DNA of 64,000 nt from Carya illinoinensis. Its lineage: Eukaryota > Streptophyta > Magnoliopsida > Fagales > Juglandaceae. The stretch spans positions 10,218,001-10,282,000 of the forward strand of contig NC_056760.1 of assembly GCF_018687715.1 (NCBI RefSeq), written 5' to 3'. This document shows positions 24,936 through 37,223 of the stretch, piece after piece. The translations under genes and the position numbers were made by a program. The notes beneath the pieces are model-generated. The model was given only the letters and a program-made list of their open reading frames with translations. It made no database searches and was not told the DNA's origin. The first letter of the stretch is position 1. Each line of letters opens with the position of its first letter.

Positions 24936-26548
24936 TGGCTAGTTAGATCCCTAGAAATTGGCTAGTTAGATTGTATTGCAATTTGGACAACCAATGTGAA
25001 AAGAGTATGAGAGCCACATTGCCTTTAGTAGGTGCACCTTCTGGTCTGGGCCATTGTTAGTGAGATCATCAGCATGCTCCGTTCATATTGACTGTTCGGA
25101 TTTTTGTGCAATTCAAGCAGTCAATTATGGGGAATCTGAATCCCTCTTTATTTTGAGAGATATTTTTCTTCGTATTCTGCTACAATCATTACGAGGCATG
25201 TGATAATACAATGGAGAAATTTCATGACAATTTAATCTTCGAAGTTTTTTAATTATTGTGTCCCTGGAATATCTGGCGTGTCATCTCTAAATAAAATATA
25301 TATCCACCTTTCATTGTCGCATATTTCACCTTTCAAAGCTACATAAACAACGTATCATGTGAAGCTAATCAACGTATATAATAAACTAAATATCATAAAG
25401 CTTAATCTTACTAAACACATTCCACAACGCAAACAGAATAATATTATATTATATTACCCCTTCCCACTTGCAATTCTTAAGTTCCAAGGTCCAATTTTTT
25501 AATTTTTTATATTTTTTATTTGTTTTGTTTATCTAAAAAACTAGAAAGATAGTGAATCAAGGGGTGCGAGCGTGTGTGTACTCATTACAGGACTCCATTA
25601 CCTTACCAGCACATTTTTCATGGACTTTTAACCCTGTGATTTGGTGCTTTTTTAGGCAATTTTTCTTAGTTTTTAAATTGAAAAGCTCTGATTAAATTAA
25701 GATGGGGATGCCGTATTTTTTTGATAAACAAAGGGTTGCTCATATGGGTGGGATTAATTTAAAAGTAGAAGGATGGTATCCAAGGTTTAGCTTCATATTC
25801 CCCTGACACAAACTGCATCAAGAGACAACCATTTAGGTTACCATTGCACGTGAGGTTGTTTTCTAATTGTACCCCACTAAGCATAAAAGCTTATTAGATG
25901 CACGTGTGCATATATTTTCTTAATGTATAATCTGGGAAAAGGGGTCATCAGACTCGCAAGTCAAGACAGACACCCAATTTCTATCTTTTCATTCCACTAA
26001 TTACAACCTTTGCTCGTTGATTTTTGCATTAATCAATTGGTAAATGGGCATTTCTCTTGATTAATTTAGAGCTTTGCTTTACTGAATAAGTTATTTTTCT
26101 AGACCAAAAATAAAAAATAAAAAATAAAAAGAAAGGGAAAGAAAGAGGTCAGAGATTGCACAAACTGCCTAGATACCAAAGCATATTTACAAGCAGATAC
26201 AATCACCACATATAGTACTACAATAGAAACTTTTAATCTCAAAAAAATTATATATGATTTGTCATTGATTACTGTGTGACCAGCTTGATTGCATAGGATA
26301 TATATAAGAACGGCAGGTATGGATAATGAACATTGGAATTCTACTACTATCCTATACTGCTACACATCCCTTCTGTTTGTGTCAAATGTTGGAAGGTAAG
26401 TAAAAACTTAAAGATATTTTAACCTGTTGAGCATCTATAAAAATAAATAAATAAATAAATAAAATAAAATAAAATTCTTACACGATCACAGTCTCGGATG
26501 CTCCTACACAAGGCACCAGCCTCACCACTTACAAGATTAGAAGACAAA
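24640..26548. other. Unit 2 spacer, no gene seen
   Basis: It matches 7765-9540 in unit 1 and 44945-46640 in unit 3. It contains a (CT)n run at 24904-24934, longer than in the other units. About 120 bp at 25830-25950 is also present in unit 3 but absent in unit 1. No convincing protein frame. Confidence 0.55.
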
Positions 26549-26765
26549 GAGCAATGCTAAATAACCTCCCAATCTCCACACACCACTTTTTTTTTCAAAT
26601 TTTTAATATTTTTTTTTAAAATTTTTTTGAGATTATTTTTTAAAATTAATTCAGTTTTTTTATTCATTATTTATATATTAAATATTTGATAAAAGAAAAA
26701 ATTAAAATTAAAATTAAAATAAGTGTGATGTGTGGAGGTTGTGTGAATAGTAGGTGGTTGAGTAG
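26549..26765. mobile_element. Fold-back MITE-like insertion
   Basis: The left arm near 26563 (aacctcccaatctccacaca) is imperfectly inverted at 26721-26740 (aagtgtgatgtgtggaggtt). The interior is AT-rich and the total is about 215 bp. Units 1 and 3 lack this block at the matching place. Superfamily unassigned. Confidence 0.5.
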
Positions 26766-26821
26766 ATTTTTTCTTTCTCAAATATCTTTTATTTTTTAAG
26801 TATTCAATCTTTTTCTCTGGA

Positions 26822-27150
26822 GCCATTTGGTTTAAGAGATGGTATGTAACCATCTCATTATCTCAACTCATATAGAGAGATACTCTTTTATCTAAACAAT
26901 TATTTTAAAATCACTTTCTAATCCAAAGTCATTTCATTTCATTTCATTTCACTTCCTATTCCAAACATACAATTTTCAAAAACCATTTCATCTCAACTCA
27001 ACAATATTATACGTGAACAATTTCCACTCATCTTATTTTCTAATCTAAACAAATAAAATTTTTCAAAACCATCTAATCTCATCTCAACAATCTTACTACT
27101 ATTTACAAACATTTTCAACTCAAATCACTATCCAAACCAGCCCTTAATCT
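26822..27150. repeat. AT-rich MITE-like element (unit 2 copy)
   Basis: Counterpart of 9609-9960, with repeated 'catttcatctcaactcaaca' words and the same right end, 'ctatccaaaccagccctt'. Confidence 0.4.
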
Positions 27151-27249
27151 CCTCGTAAATTTGGAAACTTCATCCTAGTTTTGAGTTTGCTACTTGGGTT
27201 TGGTGAGGGGTGTTTGGAGCCCCGAGAATCCAAGGAGGGAGAGAGTCAG

Positions 27250-27276
27250 AGAGAGAGAGAGAGAGAGGCGCACGTG
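27250..27276. promoter_or_regulatory. GA-repeat and G-box, unit 2
   Basis: A GA run followed by CACGTG at 27271-27276, about 550 bp upstream of the copy B start codon and conserved with the other units. Confidence 0.4.
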
Positions 27277-27825
27277 GTGATGCATGCCTTAACCCTCGGC
27301 GTTCTCATTTCGATTTACTTCCGAAACTGAAGCAATAATCAAACCCAAGAGTCTCCTCAACTTCCAATCACGTTCATCTGCCTCACCAGAATGTCATCAT
27401 TGATTATTCAGAGACGTCTTCTACTTCATGTTCTCTTTTGAACTCTTCCTGTCATGAATGACCATGTAGCTTCAACATTAGCATAGTTTCACTTGCACTG
27501 ATCAAACTATACTGTTCTTCAAGCTCTCCTAATTCCTTCTCTGTAACCCTTTCATGCTCTCTTCTGATCACATTCGGATAGTCCTTGATTATCTTGATGC
27601 ATCTCCACTAAAAAGCTAGAGAACAAATGAAAACCATTTTTTTATGACAAAGGTTTTGCATTCAAAGGGTCCTTTGACTTTTGCGGTTTTGCTACATGGT
27701 TAACGTCCGATCACTGCTCTCATTTATATATCTTCATTTACTTTGAAGATTTTCATCTGGGAAGCATTTCTACGAGGTTTTGATTGGTGGGTGTATGTAA
27801 TTTTTGTGATTATTGGTATCTTTCA

Positions 27826-30800
27826 ATGGTGGAGCTTCAGTCCTGCGCTGGCTTGGTCAATGCTTCTGCATTGTGTGCTATAGAGCAAGAAGTGCAAGGG
27901 GAGGGCATCAGTGTTATTGCTGAGATTACTGCCGAGTTACAAAGGGAAAGACGGAAGAATGCCGAGCTTTTGGAGAGAATATCAATTCTTGAAGCTCAAA
28001 TACAGGAAAGAAAAAAACTATCTCTTCCTACAGATGGACAAGTATGATAGCCTAGTTCATGCTTGCGTTTTTGCTTAGTTCTTTGGTTTTGTCTTCTATT
28101 AGCCCACGAATACTTTATTTTCTTCGAATTCTAATTACATAAATAAAAATGAGATAAACCATCGAATGAGCCGTCTTGTTTTATCTTATTTTCTTCTCTT
28201 CTGTTTTGTTTTATTTTATTCGAACTTTAATTGCTCATTAAAGTCATTTTTTATCAGAAGTTTGTTAGTTTATTGTGATGTTTGCATGTCTCTTTTACGA
28301 TTGGGTAAGAAATCATCTGTTCAATCTGGCTATTTTGTTCTGTTCCAAAATTTCTGCTAAGTATGTGTTGATTCGATTGGCCCGAGGAATTTTGCATTTG
28401 AATTGAGATGAATGTTAATTTCGTTTTAAAGTAGAAGATACTGAAACTGCTATTACAATACAAAGAAAACAGCATGTAAGATGTAATGAAATGCTTTTGA
28501 TATTGTTTATGGCAAACTCACTAATGAAACTTAAAGACAGACGAGGGAAATTGTCACTTACAGACAGATCATGGTTTAGCAATTGTAAATTACATAGTGA
28601 TAAGTATAGTTACAAATCAAATCTCTTAATATCTGATAAGAATAATAACTAAATCAAATTTCTTTATAATTTGTTTTCAATTTATCTCTAACCTGCATAA
28701 CTGAGAGCAATTATTTCTACGTAAAAACTTATCTTGATCATATTATCAAAAGGCTCACTTATCTTAAATTTCAGGGCGGTTGTCCCAATGCAATGGAAAG
28801 AAGCATGAAGAAGTTAAAAAGACAGAAAACAGAACGGAGTGCTGGAACTGAGAATGGAAACATTAGCAAAAGTGAAATGGCAACACAGCAGACGCATGAC
28901 TCGCAGTGTTCACCCCCGGGAGAGGCTAGCCTAGAAGACTGCTTGGTTAGTTGGATGAGAAAGGATGAGAACCATTTTTTTCATTATGAAAAATTTAAAG
29001 GTGGTGATTCAACAGCAGACTGTGATGATACAGATGATAGTGATGATGAAGATGATGATTATCATGAAGAGGATGATATTAACAGTGGCCATAAAGTTGG
29101 GAATATTGATGAGACTTCAATAACTGCTATTGAACAGAAAGAATATCCTCATGAAGGTGGTGATGAGGGATTGGTTATACCATGTTTGGAAAGTTCCTCT
29201 GGTGTTCAGCTTGAGCCAACATTTTCAATTGTGAGCCAAGAAACGAATGAAAACCAAAATGAAAATGGTATGGCACCTGATACACAGCCAGGTTATGATA
29301 AGAGGGAACTCAAAAGACTTGACAGGAAAGAGACCAAAAATACTGAAGGACATAAAGAACTATCGGAGTTGCTTAGTTTTGATAAAGAGGTTTGTCATAG
29401 CCTATCATTACAAAAAAAACCTCCAAAGGTGGCTTTCTGTCCAAAAGAAGTGAAGAAAATTATTGAGTCAAATATCCTGTTACAGAAAAATGCTCAGTCT
29501 CACACCATAAGAAAAATTATAGTTTTTGCATCTCTCGGTATAAGGCATGGATGTGAAGATATGTATGAGTTGGACTTCAATCATTTTAGCATTCTGAGGA
29601 AGGGAGAACCATATGTATCTCCCACAAATCCTGGGGTAAACATTCTGATTTTGCAAACTTTGTTAGTTTCATGAGACCGAATAATTGGTATTAGTATTGT
29701 TGCTTGAAAGATAATGAGGATTTATGGATAGGAGTATTTGTTGGGGTTCCTTGTCTTTGCTGCTGTTTCGCCAGGGGCCTTCTTTTTATTTGATGTGAAG
29801 TATGCGTTACCTTTTCATCATTTTGTTTGATTTCCAAGATTAAGTTTTCCTCAATGTGAAGATATTTTTGGGTCAATTATAGTCCTGATACAACTGAAAT
29901 TCTTGTCCTGATATATCTGAATGTTGCCTCTCCATGCATCCACTATTATCATTACTGACGTCATATATGTAAACAGTCTCAAAGCTCTTCGGCCTTTGAT
30001 GCCATGTTGTCTTATCATCAGTAGCACAGTGCTTCCCAGAACATTTGCTTAACTTATTTTCCCCTTGTTCTGTCTATCAAGTGAATTAGTCAGCTCTTCT
30101 GGTTAACTTGTTGATAGAAAGAGGATAGTGTTTTCACCAGGCAATATCTCATTTGAACTCAGGTAATTTTGTGAGGGGTTGCCACATGGTAGAACAAATT
30201 GCTTGAAAGCTAGGACAAAATCTTGTTTGTTTCCCTACTCGTTTTCTGCTTTACTCAGTGACATCAGAATATTACGGGAAATTGATAGGATTTGGATTGG
30301 TGCCATTGTGAATTTGTTGCGTTGATGGAAGTCTAGTTCTTTTGGGGAATATAAAAGACCAAATCGAAGCATCTAGGGTTGCCAAAGAAAGTGAAAATAA
30401 ATAAATAAAGAACTTAATTTCCAATTTAATAGGAAATACTGGTGATCTCATCATATTACAATACCAACTTGCCTGCTACAAAGCTGTCTCAAATGCATGT
30501 TTCAACTTTCAGAGGATGCCCATGGTTGGTTGGCTTCTAGGTTTCTTAAGTTCTTTCCTTAATAATCCTCTGTCAATCAAGGAAACCACTAACTTATCTT
30601 ATCATCAGGAGCACGCTTTATATGAGAATCCTGGTGTTCGGAGAAAGGTCTTTTATACCAATCGACAGAATCCAACATTATGTCCTGTTCAAGTACTTGA
30701 GGAAGAGAAGGCTATGCGACCGTCTGATGCTAGTTGCCCATCCTGCCTATTTCTTTGTATCAAGTATGGTGGAAGAACAAGAAATCTTCCCCAAAATGAG

Positions 30801-31385
30801 TAAGTACTGTCCCAAAACTTCAACAATTGATTTTCCGCTTATGGTTCCTATACTTGATTTGCATAATCACTAATTGATTTATATTCATTTTCAATTTCTT
30901 CAAATTGTATGCACAGAAATATTATTTTCCTATTTCCCCCTTTACTTTAATATTAACTATCTACCTACACAATAGAGATTTTTTCTGTTAAAGGGAAGGT
31001 TTTATTCTTACGTACTCAACCTCGCAAGCATTGGCAATCAATGCCATGAAGCCTTTTCTTCTCTGAAAATATCTGAAAGTATCCTCTTGCAGTCTAATCT
31101 AAAAGCAGCTTTGAGTTGAATTGTTCCAGATATGTTAGGCAGCGGATGGGAAGAAACAAGCTGAAGTCTTTTGGCCCACTGATGTGTCGAATAGCAATGC
31201 TAGTTCATATTCGCAGTGGGAGCTTCTTCTTCAAGGCCTTAGGCATCACACTTCTGTTCATGGCTGGTTTTCCTGACGACCTGGTTCAGAGGGAAACAAA
31301 ATACCGGAAATTGGACTTACTACAAAAATATTACAGGTATGCATTACTGCATACTCGTAGAAATTATATTTGTGCAATGGAATAG
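27826..31385 (+). pseudogene. 3'-truncated copy B of the tyrosine-recombinase-like gene
   Basis: Exons 27826-28041, 28775-29635, 30609-30799 and 31130-31336 are in frame and highly similar to the intact unit 3 gene. An in-frame stop at 27781 makes 27826 the first usable ATG. Exons 5 and 6 are missing: homology to unit 3 ends near 31412 and unrelated AT-rich DNA follows. If intron 4 is not spliced the frame stops at 31383-31385, giving about 507 residues. That product would retain the coiled-coil N-terminus, the acidic segment and the whole recombinase-like core, but not the Tyr/Pro/Ser-rich tail. Because no stop occurs inside the four exons, the truncation may be young or the shortened protein may still be made. 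Confidence 0.8.
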
Positions 31386-32080
31386 AAGAATAGGCATGAT
31401 CATTGAACTAAGAAGTGTCAGATACGAAAGATTCCTTATAATTAAATAAATTTAATCTTTATTAAATACATAAAATCCAAAATAATGTATACGGAAGCAC
31501 TTATTAAAATCACTAAAATCTGATGTGCTTATCAAAATAAATTATTAAAGTAAAATCATAAAACTAATCATAGCATAATTTGTCTAGGTCTCTGCCTCAC
31601 CTCCTGGGGTCAAGTCCTATCCTGTAGTCCCATTCTCATAAAATTCATCACCCGAAGTGATTAAAAACATACAAAAAATGAGTTGAATACTCAATAAGCA
31701 ATACATCATATAGTAAACATAATAAACATATGGCTTTCTTGAAAATATGCATGCTCATAAATACATACATAAATAACATGAATATGAACTTATCTTTCAC
31801 TTGTCATAGGCTGTTACTCACTGTTGACTCTCGTGAGTTAGGGTTAGTGAATCTAAATAAATTCTGATTCCGTCCTTGGCCGCAGGTTGTAGAATTCATA
31901 CATAAGAAAGACACATTGGGTGCACTATCAGCATGTACAACTTGACAATGCAATATGCCTGACCATAACATATGGTACCGTATTCATATCATAGCATAGG
32001 CCATTACGTATCTTCTCATTCATACTTCATCATAATCATATACTTGTCATATCGTATTATAGATTTCAAATGAAATTGCA

Positions 32081-32315
32081 TTTTTTCATAAATTTTCGTG
32101 ACACATGTTTTCTCACAAGAAATTATTATTTTTCATAAATATTTTAATACATAAATCTTCACATAAAATCATGCATGGTTTTTTATAAATATTTTAATGC
32201 ATAACTCTCACGTAAAATTATGACTTTTTATAAATCTTTTAATGCACAACTCCATTCATAAAATCATGAATTTTCGTAAATAACTTAATGCATAATTCTT
32301 CACGTAAAATCATGG
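32081..32315. repeat. Tandem repeat of about 47 bp, about five imperfect copies
   Basis: The recurring unit is 'tttttataaatattttaatg' followed by 'cataa.tctcacgtaaaatc.tg'. Copies start near 32081, 32131, 32178, 32225 and 32270, with the last ending 'cacgtaaaatcatggg'. Confidence 0.65.
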
Positions 32316-33004
32316 GTTTTTATTATTTTATCATGATTTGGATACGTAAAAATGTGCTTCCAAAGAAAGGTATATATGCATAATATTTTTATAAAAGACA
32401 TGACATTTACTGTAAATACATGTAAGGGCACGATCATACTATTTACCTTGCAGTACTAATCCGATATTTCTAGAATGAAGCTGATTTACTATAGATCAAA
32501 CAAGTAATTTTTATAAAAATTTATACAATCTACTCTAAAATTTGGTTTTGTACAAAGTAAAAAGGGTATAACAAGTCTGGTAATTTAATGGAAGTTCTAA
32601 AGGCTACGGTAATTTCCTTCCCACTTTGACTTGTTACTTAAATTGCTTTCTTTTCAGAAAAGCATTCACAAGTAGAAATAACCGGGTTGGTAAGAAACAC
32701 TACGCGCTTGAGGAAATAAAGAAGGATCGTGCTACGGTTATTACTCTTAGCTCTCGCTGGAGCCACCGTTAGTATAAAATTAAAATTTTTTTTATATTAT
32801 TTTAGATGTAATATTTTAACATTATTAAATATTTTTTTAAAAAATATTCATAATATTATTTAAAAATATTTTCTTAATTACTAAATAAAAAAAATATAAA
32901 AAAAAATAGTGGTGGCTCCCAGCAAGTGGTGGGAGCGGAAAAACTTGCAGTCTTGCACAATAAACGAGAACTCTTTCCGTGGGAATTGAAAACCGCATGT
33001 CCAA

Positions 33005-33178
33005 TCTTACGTATAAAATATTTATAAAAATTTTATGTGTAATCAGTTGTATTCTTTTATACATTTTAATGATATAATTAGTTATATATTAAAAAAAATT
33101 AATCTAACGAATTATATTAATAAAATATATAAAAAAATATATAAAAATAATTATACATAACGTTATTCAAATATTTAA
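33005..33178. mobile_element. AT-rich fold-back MITE (copy 1 of 2)
   Basis: The left arm, containing 'ttttatgtgtaat' and 'atataattag', is the imperfect inverse of the right arm 'aattatattaataaaatata...attatacataacg'. A related element lies at 61085-61255. Confidence 0.5.
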
Positions 33179-33311
33179 ATCCGGTGGCAAAAGACTTTCG
33201 CACGTGCTTGGTGATTTAACACAGTCGCACGTTGGTAATTTCTGACTCTCTGAAGCCGACCGACCGAGATTGACGGGAAAAAGTAGTACGCCCCGGAGTG
33301 CTTCAAGTGCT

Positions 33312-33415
33312 CAAGAATCTTGAGTCAAGATCCTTTTCTAAGAGGCTTCCTCGGGGGAGACTTTTCTAAGAGCCTTCCTTCGGGTTTCGAGGAAGGTGAA
33401 TTATAAGATTTTTTA
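33312..33415. repeat. Promoter minisatellite, unit 3 (about two copies)
   Basis: Two imperfect copies of 'cttttctaagagccttcctcgggg...cgaggaaggtgaattataag', about 735-835 bp upstream of the CRK3 ATG. Confidence 0.55.
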
Positions 33416-34046
33416 ACAGTATTTAGTATGGCTATATAAATTGACATCAGATAAAATAAAAATTAAATAAAATATTATTAGAATATAAAATTTTTAATAT
33501 TATTTTTATTTTAAAATTTAACATAATTAAATTATTATTATATTTAATTTAAAATTTTAAAAAAATTGTAATATTATTTATCTAATATTACTTAAAATGT
33601 TTACACGAGTAACAATAAATATTAGAAAGCCTACTTGATGTATCTTTCTCATTCTTGCTTGAGACCCTTAAGTTCTTAGAATATTGTTACAATAAAATAG
33701 CTATAACATATGTATTGTTATTCATATAGATTTTTTAAGGTAGCATGAAATGCTCACTAAAACTGATATATCTATTTTCTTCTCACTCCGGACACTCAAG
33801 TTCGGGTAAGAATTTGATGGAACTTTTTCTCAATATTCCTAGAGGAGAGGAAGAAACATCAAAGACATGCAATATTAAATATTATGGGATTGACGTATTA
33901 TATTTATTTCTCATTAGTAATAACAAGTACTTTTTGGTAGAAAATCGTATGAATCTTTATCATTTTTTACGAATGATTTTACAAACTACATTGTTTATAC
34001 ATTCATTCTTCCGATTTTCCCCTCAACAATATGCACGCCTGTCGCC

Positions 34047-34054
34047 TATAAAAA
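34047..34054 (+). promoter_or_regulatory. TATA box of CRK3
   Basis: tataaaaa in the conserved 'gtcgcc' context, about 95 bp upstream of the ATG. The leader is a fusion of the CRK2-type and CRK1-type leader sequences. Confidence 0.6.
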
Positions 34055-34148
34055 GAAAAAAGCATCTTTAATTGCTCCACCATTAACCTCTATTGATTGC
34101 TCGAAACATTGAAGTCTTCCCTTGTCGGTTCATTTTATTGAAGATCAT

Positions 34149-37068
34149 ATGGCAATAATGGTTTCGTCAACGTTAGTTCTTCTGTTCGTCGCTGCCATTT
34201 TCAGGATAATTTCTCAAGTCGTTGCACAGCCAGCCTTCCTATACCATTCCTGTTTAGAGGACAACAGGGATAACTACATTTCTGACGGTACATTTAAGGC
34301 AAATCTCAATCACCTCCTCCACTCCATATCCAACACCAGTAACGAAATTATCAACGACGGATTCTACAGCTCTTCTTATGGCCAGAACATCAACGCAGTA
34401 CACGCAATTGGACTCTGTAGAGGAGATGTTCATCTGGATGTTTGCCGCGGTTGTCTCTACAATGCTAGTTACCTTCTCCCTGAGCTCTGTCCCGATCATA
34501 AGGAGGCAATTGGGTGGTACGAACACTGTATGCTACGCTACTCAAATCGCTCGATTTTGGGCGTCTTAGAAACCAGCCCCAATTTCACCATGTGGGGCAT
34601 CAATAACGTGTCGGCTAACTATGCGGATCTGTTCTTTGACGTTGTTAGGAGCTTGCTGGAAGGGCTAAGAAGTCTAGCTGCCGCACCCTATTCTCTTAGT
34701 AAGTTTGCATCAGGGGATGCAGACGTATCAGACCTCGAAACCATATTTGCACTCGTGCAATGCACACCTGATTTATCTGAACAAGAATGCAACGATTGCT
34801 TGCTTGGGGCATCTGAAGGTATTCCACGATGTTGTGATGGGAAGAAAGGTGGAAGAATTGCTAGACCCAGCTGTGATATCAGGTTTGAGGTCTACCCCTT
34901 CTATAACTATACAACTAATTTGCTACCCCCTACTCGTTTCCCAACCCCAACTGAACAGCCCAGGTCAGGCCCTTATGATTATCCGCCAAACCCAAGTACT
35001 GAGCGGCCCTTGTCGCCTACAATTAGAAAAGGTACCCATGCCGTTACGCTTATAAGAATCTCATGATTGACATTTGATGTAGTGCTTGATATGTGTTTGT
35101 TGTTATTTTTGCTTTAAATATTAGTTCTCCATATCCAGACAAAATATGAATGCCAAAATTCGATCAACAAAATCAGGATGTTCCAATAAGAACAGATTTA
35201 TAATTTTTGCAGTTGTAGTTTTGGCATCTATTACTTTTCTGGGACTAATCTCGTCCATCACTGGCATCTATATAAGGGCGAAGCGGGGAAGGAAGAAAGT
35301 TGACAGTAAGTGATATTCTTCATGTTAATTAATTGTTACTCTATGAGTAAAGACTGTTTTTGTATATCGCTAAAGGAAATAACAAATTCAAACAATAGGC
35401 ATGATGTTGGGAATAAGATTCAGCTTCCGATTTGCTGTATGGACATATTTTAGGTTGTTTTACTTCTCATTTTAGAATTAACTTAATTGATCCCTTATGT
35501 GTGTTGATGATTTCTTTTTAAAAATGTAGATGAGATAATTGGATCCATAGATTCCATACTATTCGACTTTGACAATATTAAAGTTGCCACGAACAACTTT
35601 TCCGAAGCAAATAAAATCCGAGAAAGTGAATTTGGTACTGTTTACAAGGTAAGTAGATGTTGTCCTTTTGAATTGTAACAACTATAATTCTCAAAAGATA
35701 GTAAATTTCAAATTCTTGGATGATTACATACACTCCATTTTTATTCTGATCAGGGTAGGTTCTCTGATAAAGTCATTACCGTAAAAAGGCTTTCAATGGA
35801 TTATGGACAAACACGTCTAGAATTTGAGAAAGAGGCCCTCTCGCTGACTAAACTTCAACACCGTAATATTGTTAAGCTCCTAGGCTGTTCCATTCAAGGA
35901 AATGAAATACTTCTAATACATGATTTTGTTCCAGATACAAGCCTTGATCACTACCTGTCTGGTATATTTCGTACTTACCTACTTCTTCTCTGATTTATAT
36001 ATACAGAACATTTGTTTTGCATTGCATGTCTTGTTAGAATATATATGCTTCCATTTATTTTAGTTAAATGACCCATATACTTGCTTGGAAATGTAGATCC
36101 GCTCAAGCTTGCAACTTTGGATTGGGAAATGCGCTACAAAATCATAAGAGGCATTGCACAAGCGGTTCTTTACCTTCATGAAGAATATAACCTATGTTTG
36201 AATCACGGTCTTGATGCTAGTAACATATTTCTGGACGAAGAAATGAATCCAAAGATTTCAGATTTTTGCTTGAAAAGTTTGCATTCATTGGATCAAATTC
36301 CCGAGAATACTAGTAGAATTGGGAGGACCAAGTAAGTATCATGGAAAGGAGATTGACATTTAATAGGTATAACTTGTATCGTAGAAGGACATGTAAGCAG
36401 GGTTAGTACCAACAATATTTGAATTAAACTGATGGACGTTATTTACAATGTACAGCGGAGCTTCAGATGTGATGCACATGCCGTTGATCTCAATGAAGTC
36501 CGATGTCTTTAACTTTGGTGTATTAGTCTTGGAGATGGTGTGCGGGCAGAAGAACAATTGCTTTCGAAATGAGGGGAATGCGGACAATCTTTTGAGCTAT
36601 GTAAGTACAATCAAACTCAATCGGATGCATTTCCTTTCTTCATTTAGTCCAGCACTGGTCAGTACTTCATGCACACGAAATCAACATAATCATAATGGAA
36701 ATAAATGCCTCTGCCCATTAAGTGGTTAAAATCATGTATATATTTCTATCCTGCAGGCTTGGAAAAACTTCACTGAAGGAACCGCTTCAGATATTATAGA
36801 TCCCACAATATTGATGCCAGATGGCTCAACATCTGAAATAATGATCAACTGCATCGTCACTGCCTTACTCTGTGCTGAAGCAAATGAAGCTGATAGACAA
36901 ACCATGGCTTCAGTTGTTACCATGCTCGACGGTTTTGACAAACATGGAAGCATTGAAATCATGCCCCGTCAGAGGGCCTGTGTACACCATAGACCTTTCC
37001 GGTGTGCACAGCCTAGAACTTTCCGTCAGAGGGTCCGGAGATTGTTTTGGAAGGCTTTCGAGTCCTAG
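34149..37068 (+). CDS. Cysteine-rich receptor-like kinase, predicted pseudokinase (CRK3, 7 exons, 664 aa)
   Basis: Exons are 34149-35031, 35213-35305, 35530-35648, 35754-35961, 36097-36331, 36456-36600 and 36757-37068 (1995 nt, phases consistent). It has a signal peptide, two complete DUF26 domains, a distinct proline-rich linker ([11 protein letters not shown]) and one membrane helix shortened by five residues at its start. The kinase-like domain keeps the ATP lysine and alpha-C glutamate but has RESEFG for the glycine loop, NHG for HRD, aspartate in place of the catalytic-loop lysine (GLDASN) and DFC for DFG. It is the most degenerate active site of the three. The C-terminal exon carries a foreign patch matching the nearby LTR (see findings) that changes about 19 residues yet preserves the frame. 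Confidence 0.87.
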
Positions 37069-37223
37069 AATCATGGTAGACAACGCTGATCTAAGCCACC
37101 ATATATATGCACCGGACGCATTCTAAACTTTTGAATTCTCCCAATTATTCCACCATATAGAGCGTTAGGTAGGATGAATACTTGTCACAATACCATTGAC
37201 TTCAATTTCTTTGGAGTTGAACA

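Larger units (their letters stand above)
31413..33190. other. Unique AT-rich block separating units 2 and 3
   Basis: It begins exactly where copy B loses similarity to the unit 3 gene and ends where CRK3 upstream sequence begins. It includes a short tandem repeat (32081-32315) and a fold-back element (33005-33178). The GC-richer part near 31590-31660 and 31800-31930 looks like decayed transposable-element sequence, but no domain is recognised. No gene is seen. Confidence 0.5.

Noticed and set aside
32081..32315. CRISPR-like array of regularly spaced repeats
   Set aside because: The units are directly adjacent and imperfect with no distinct spacers, and the genome is a plant. It is an ordinary tandem repeat.
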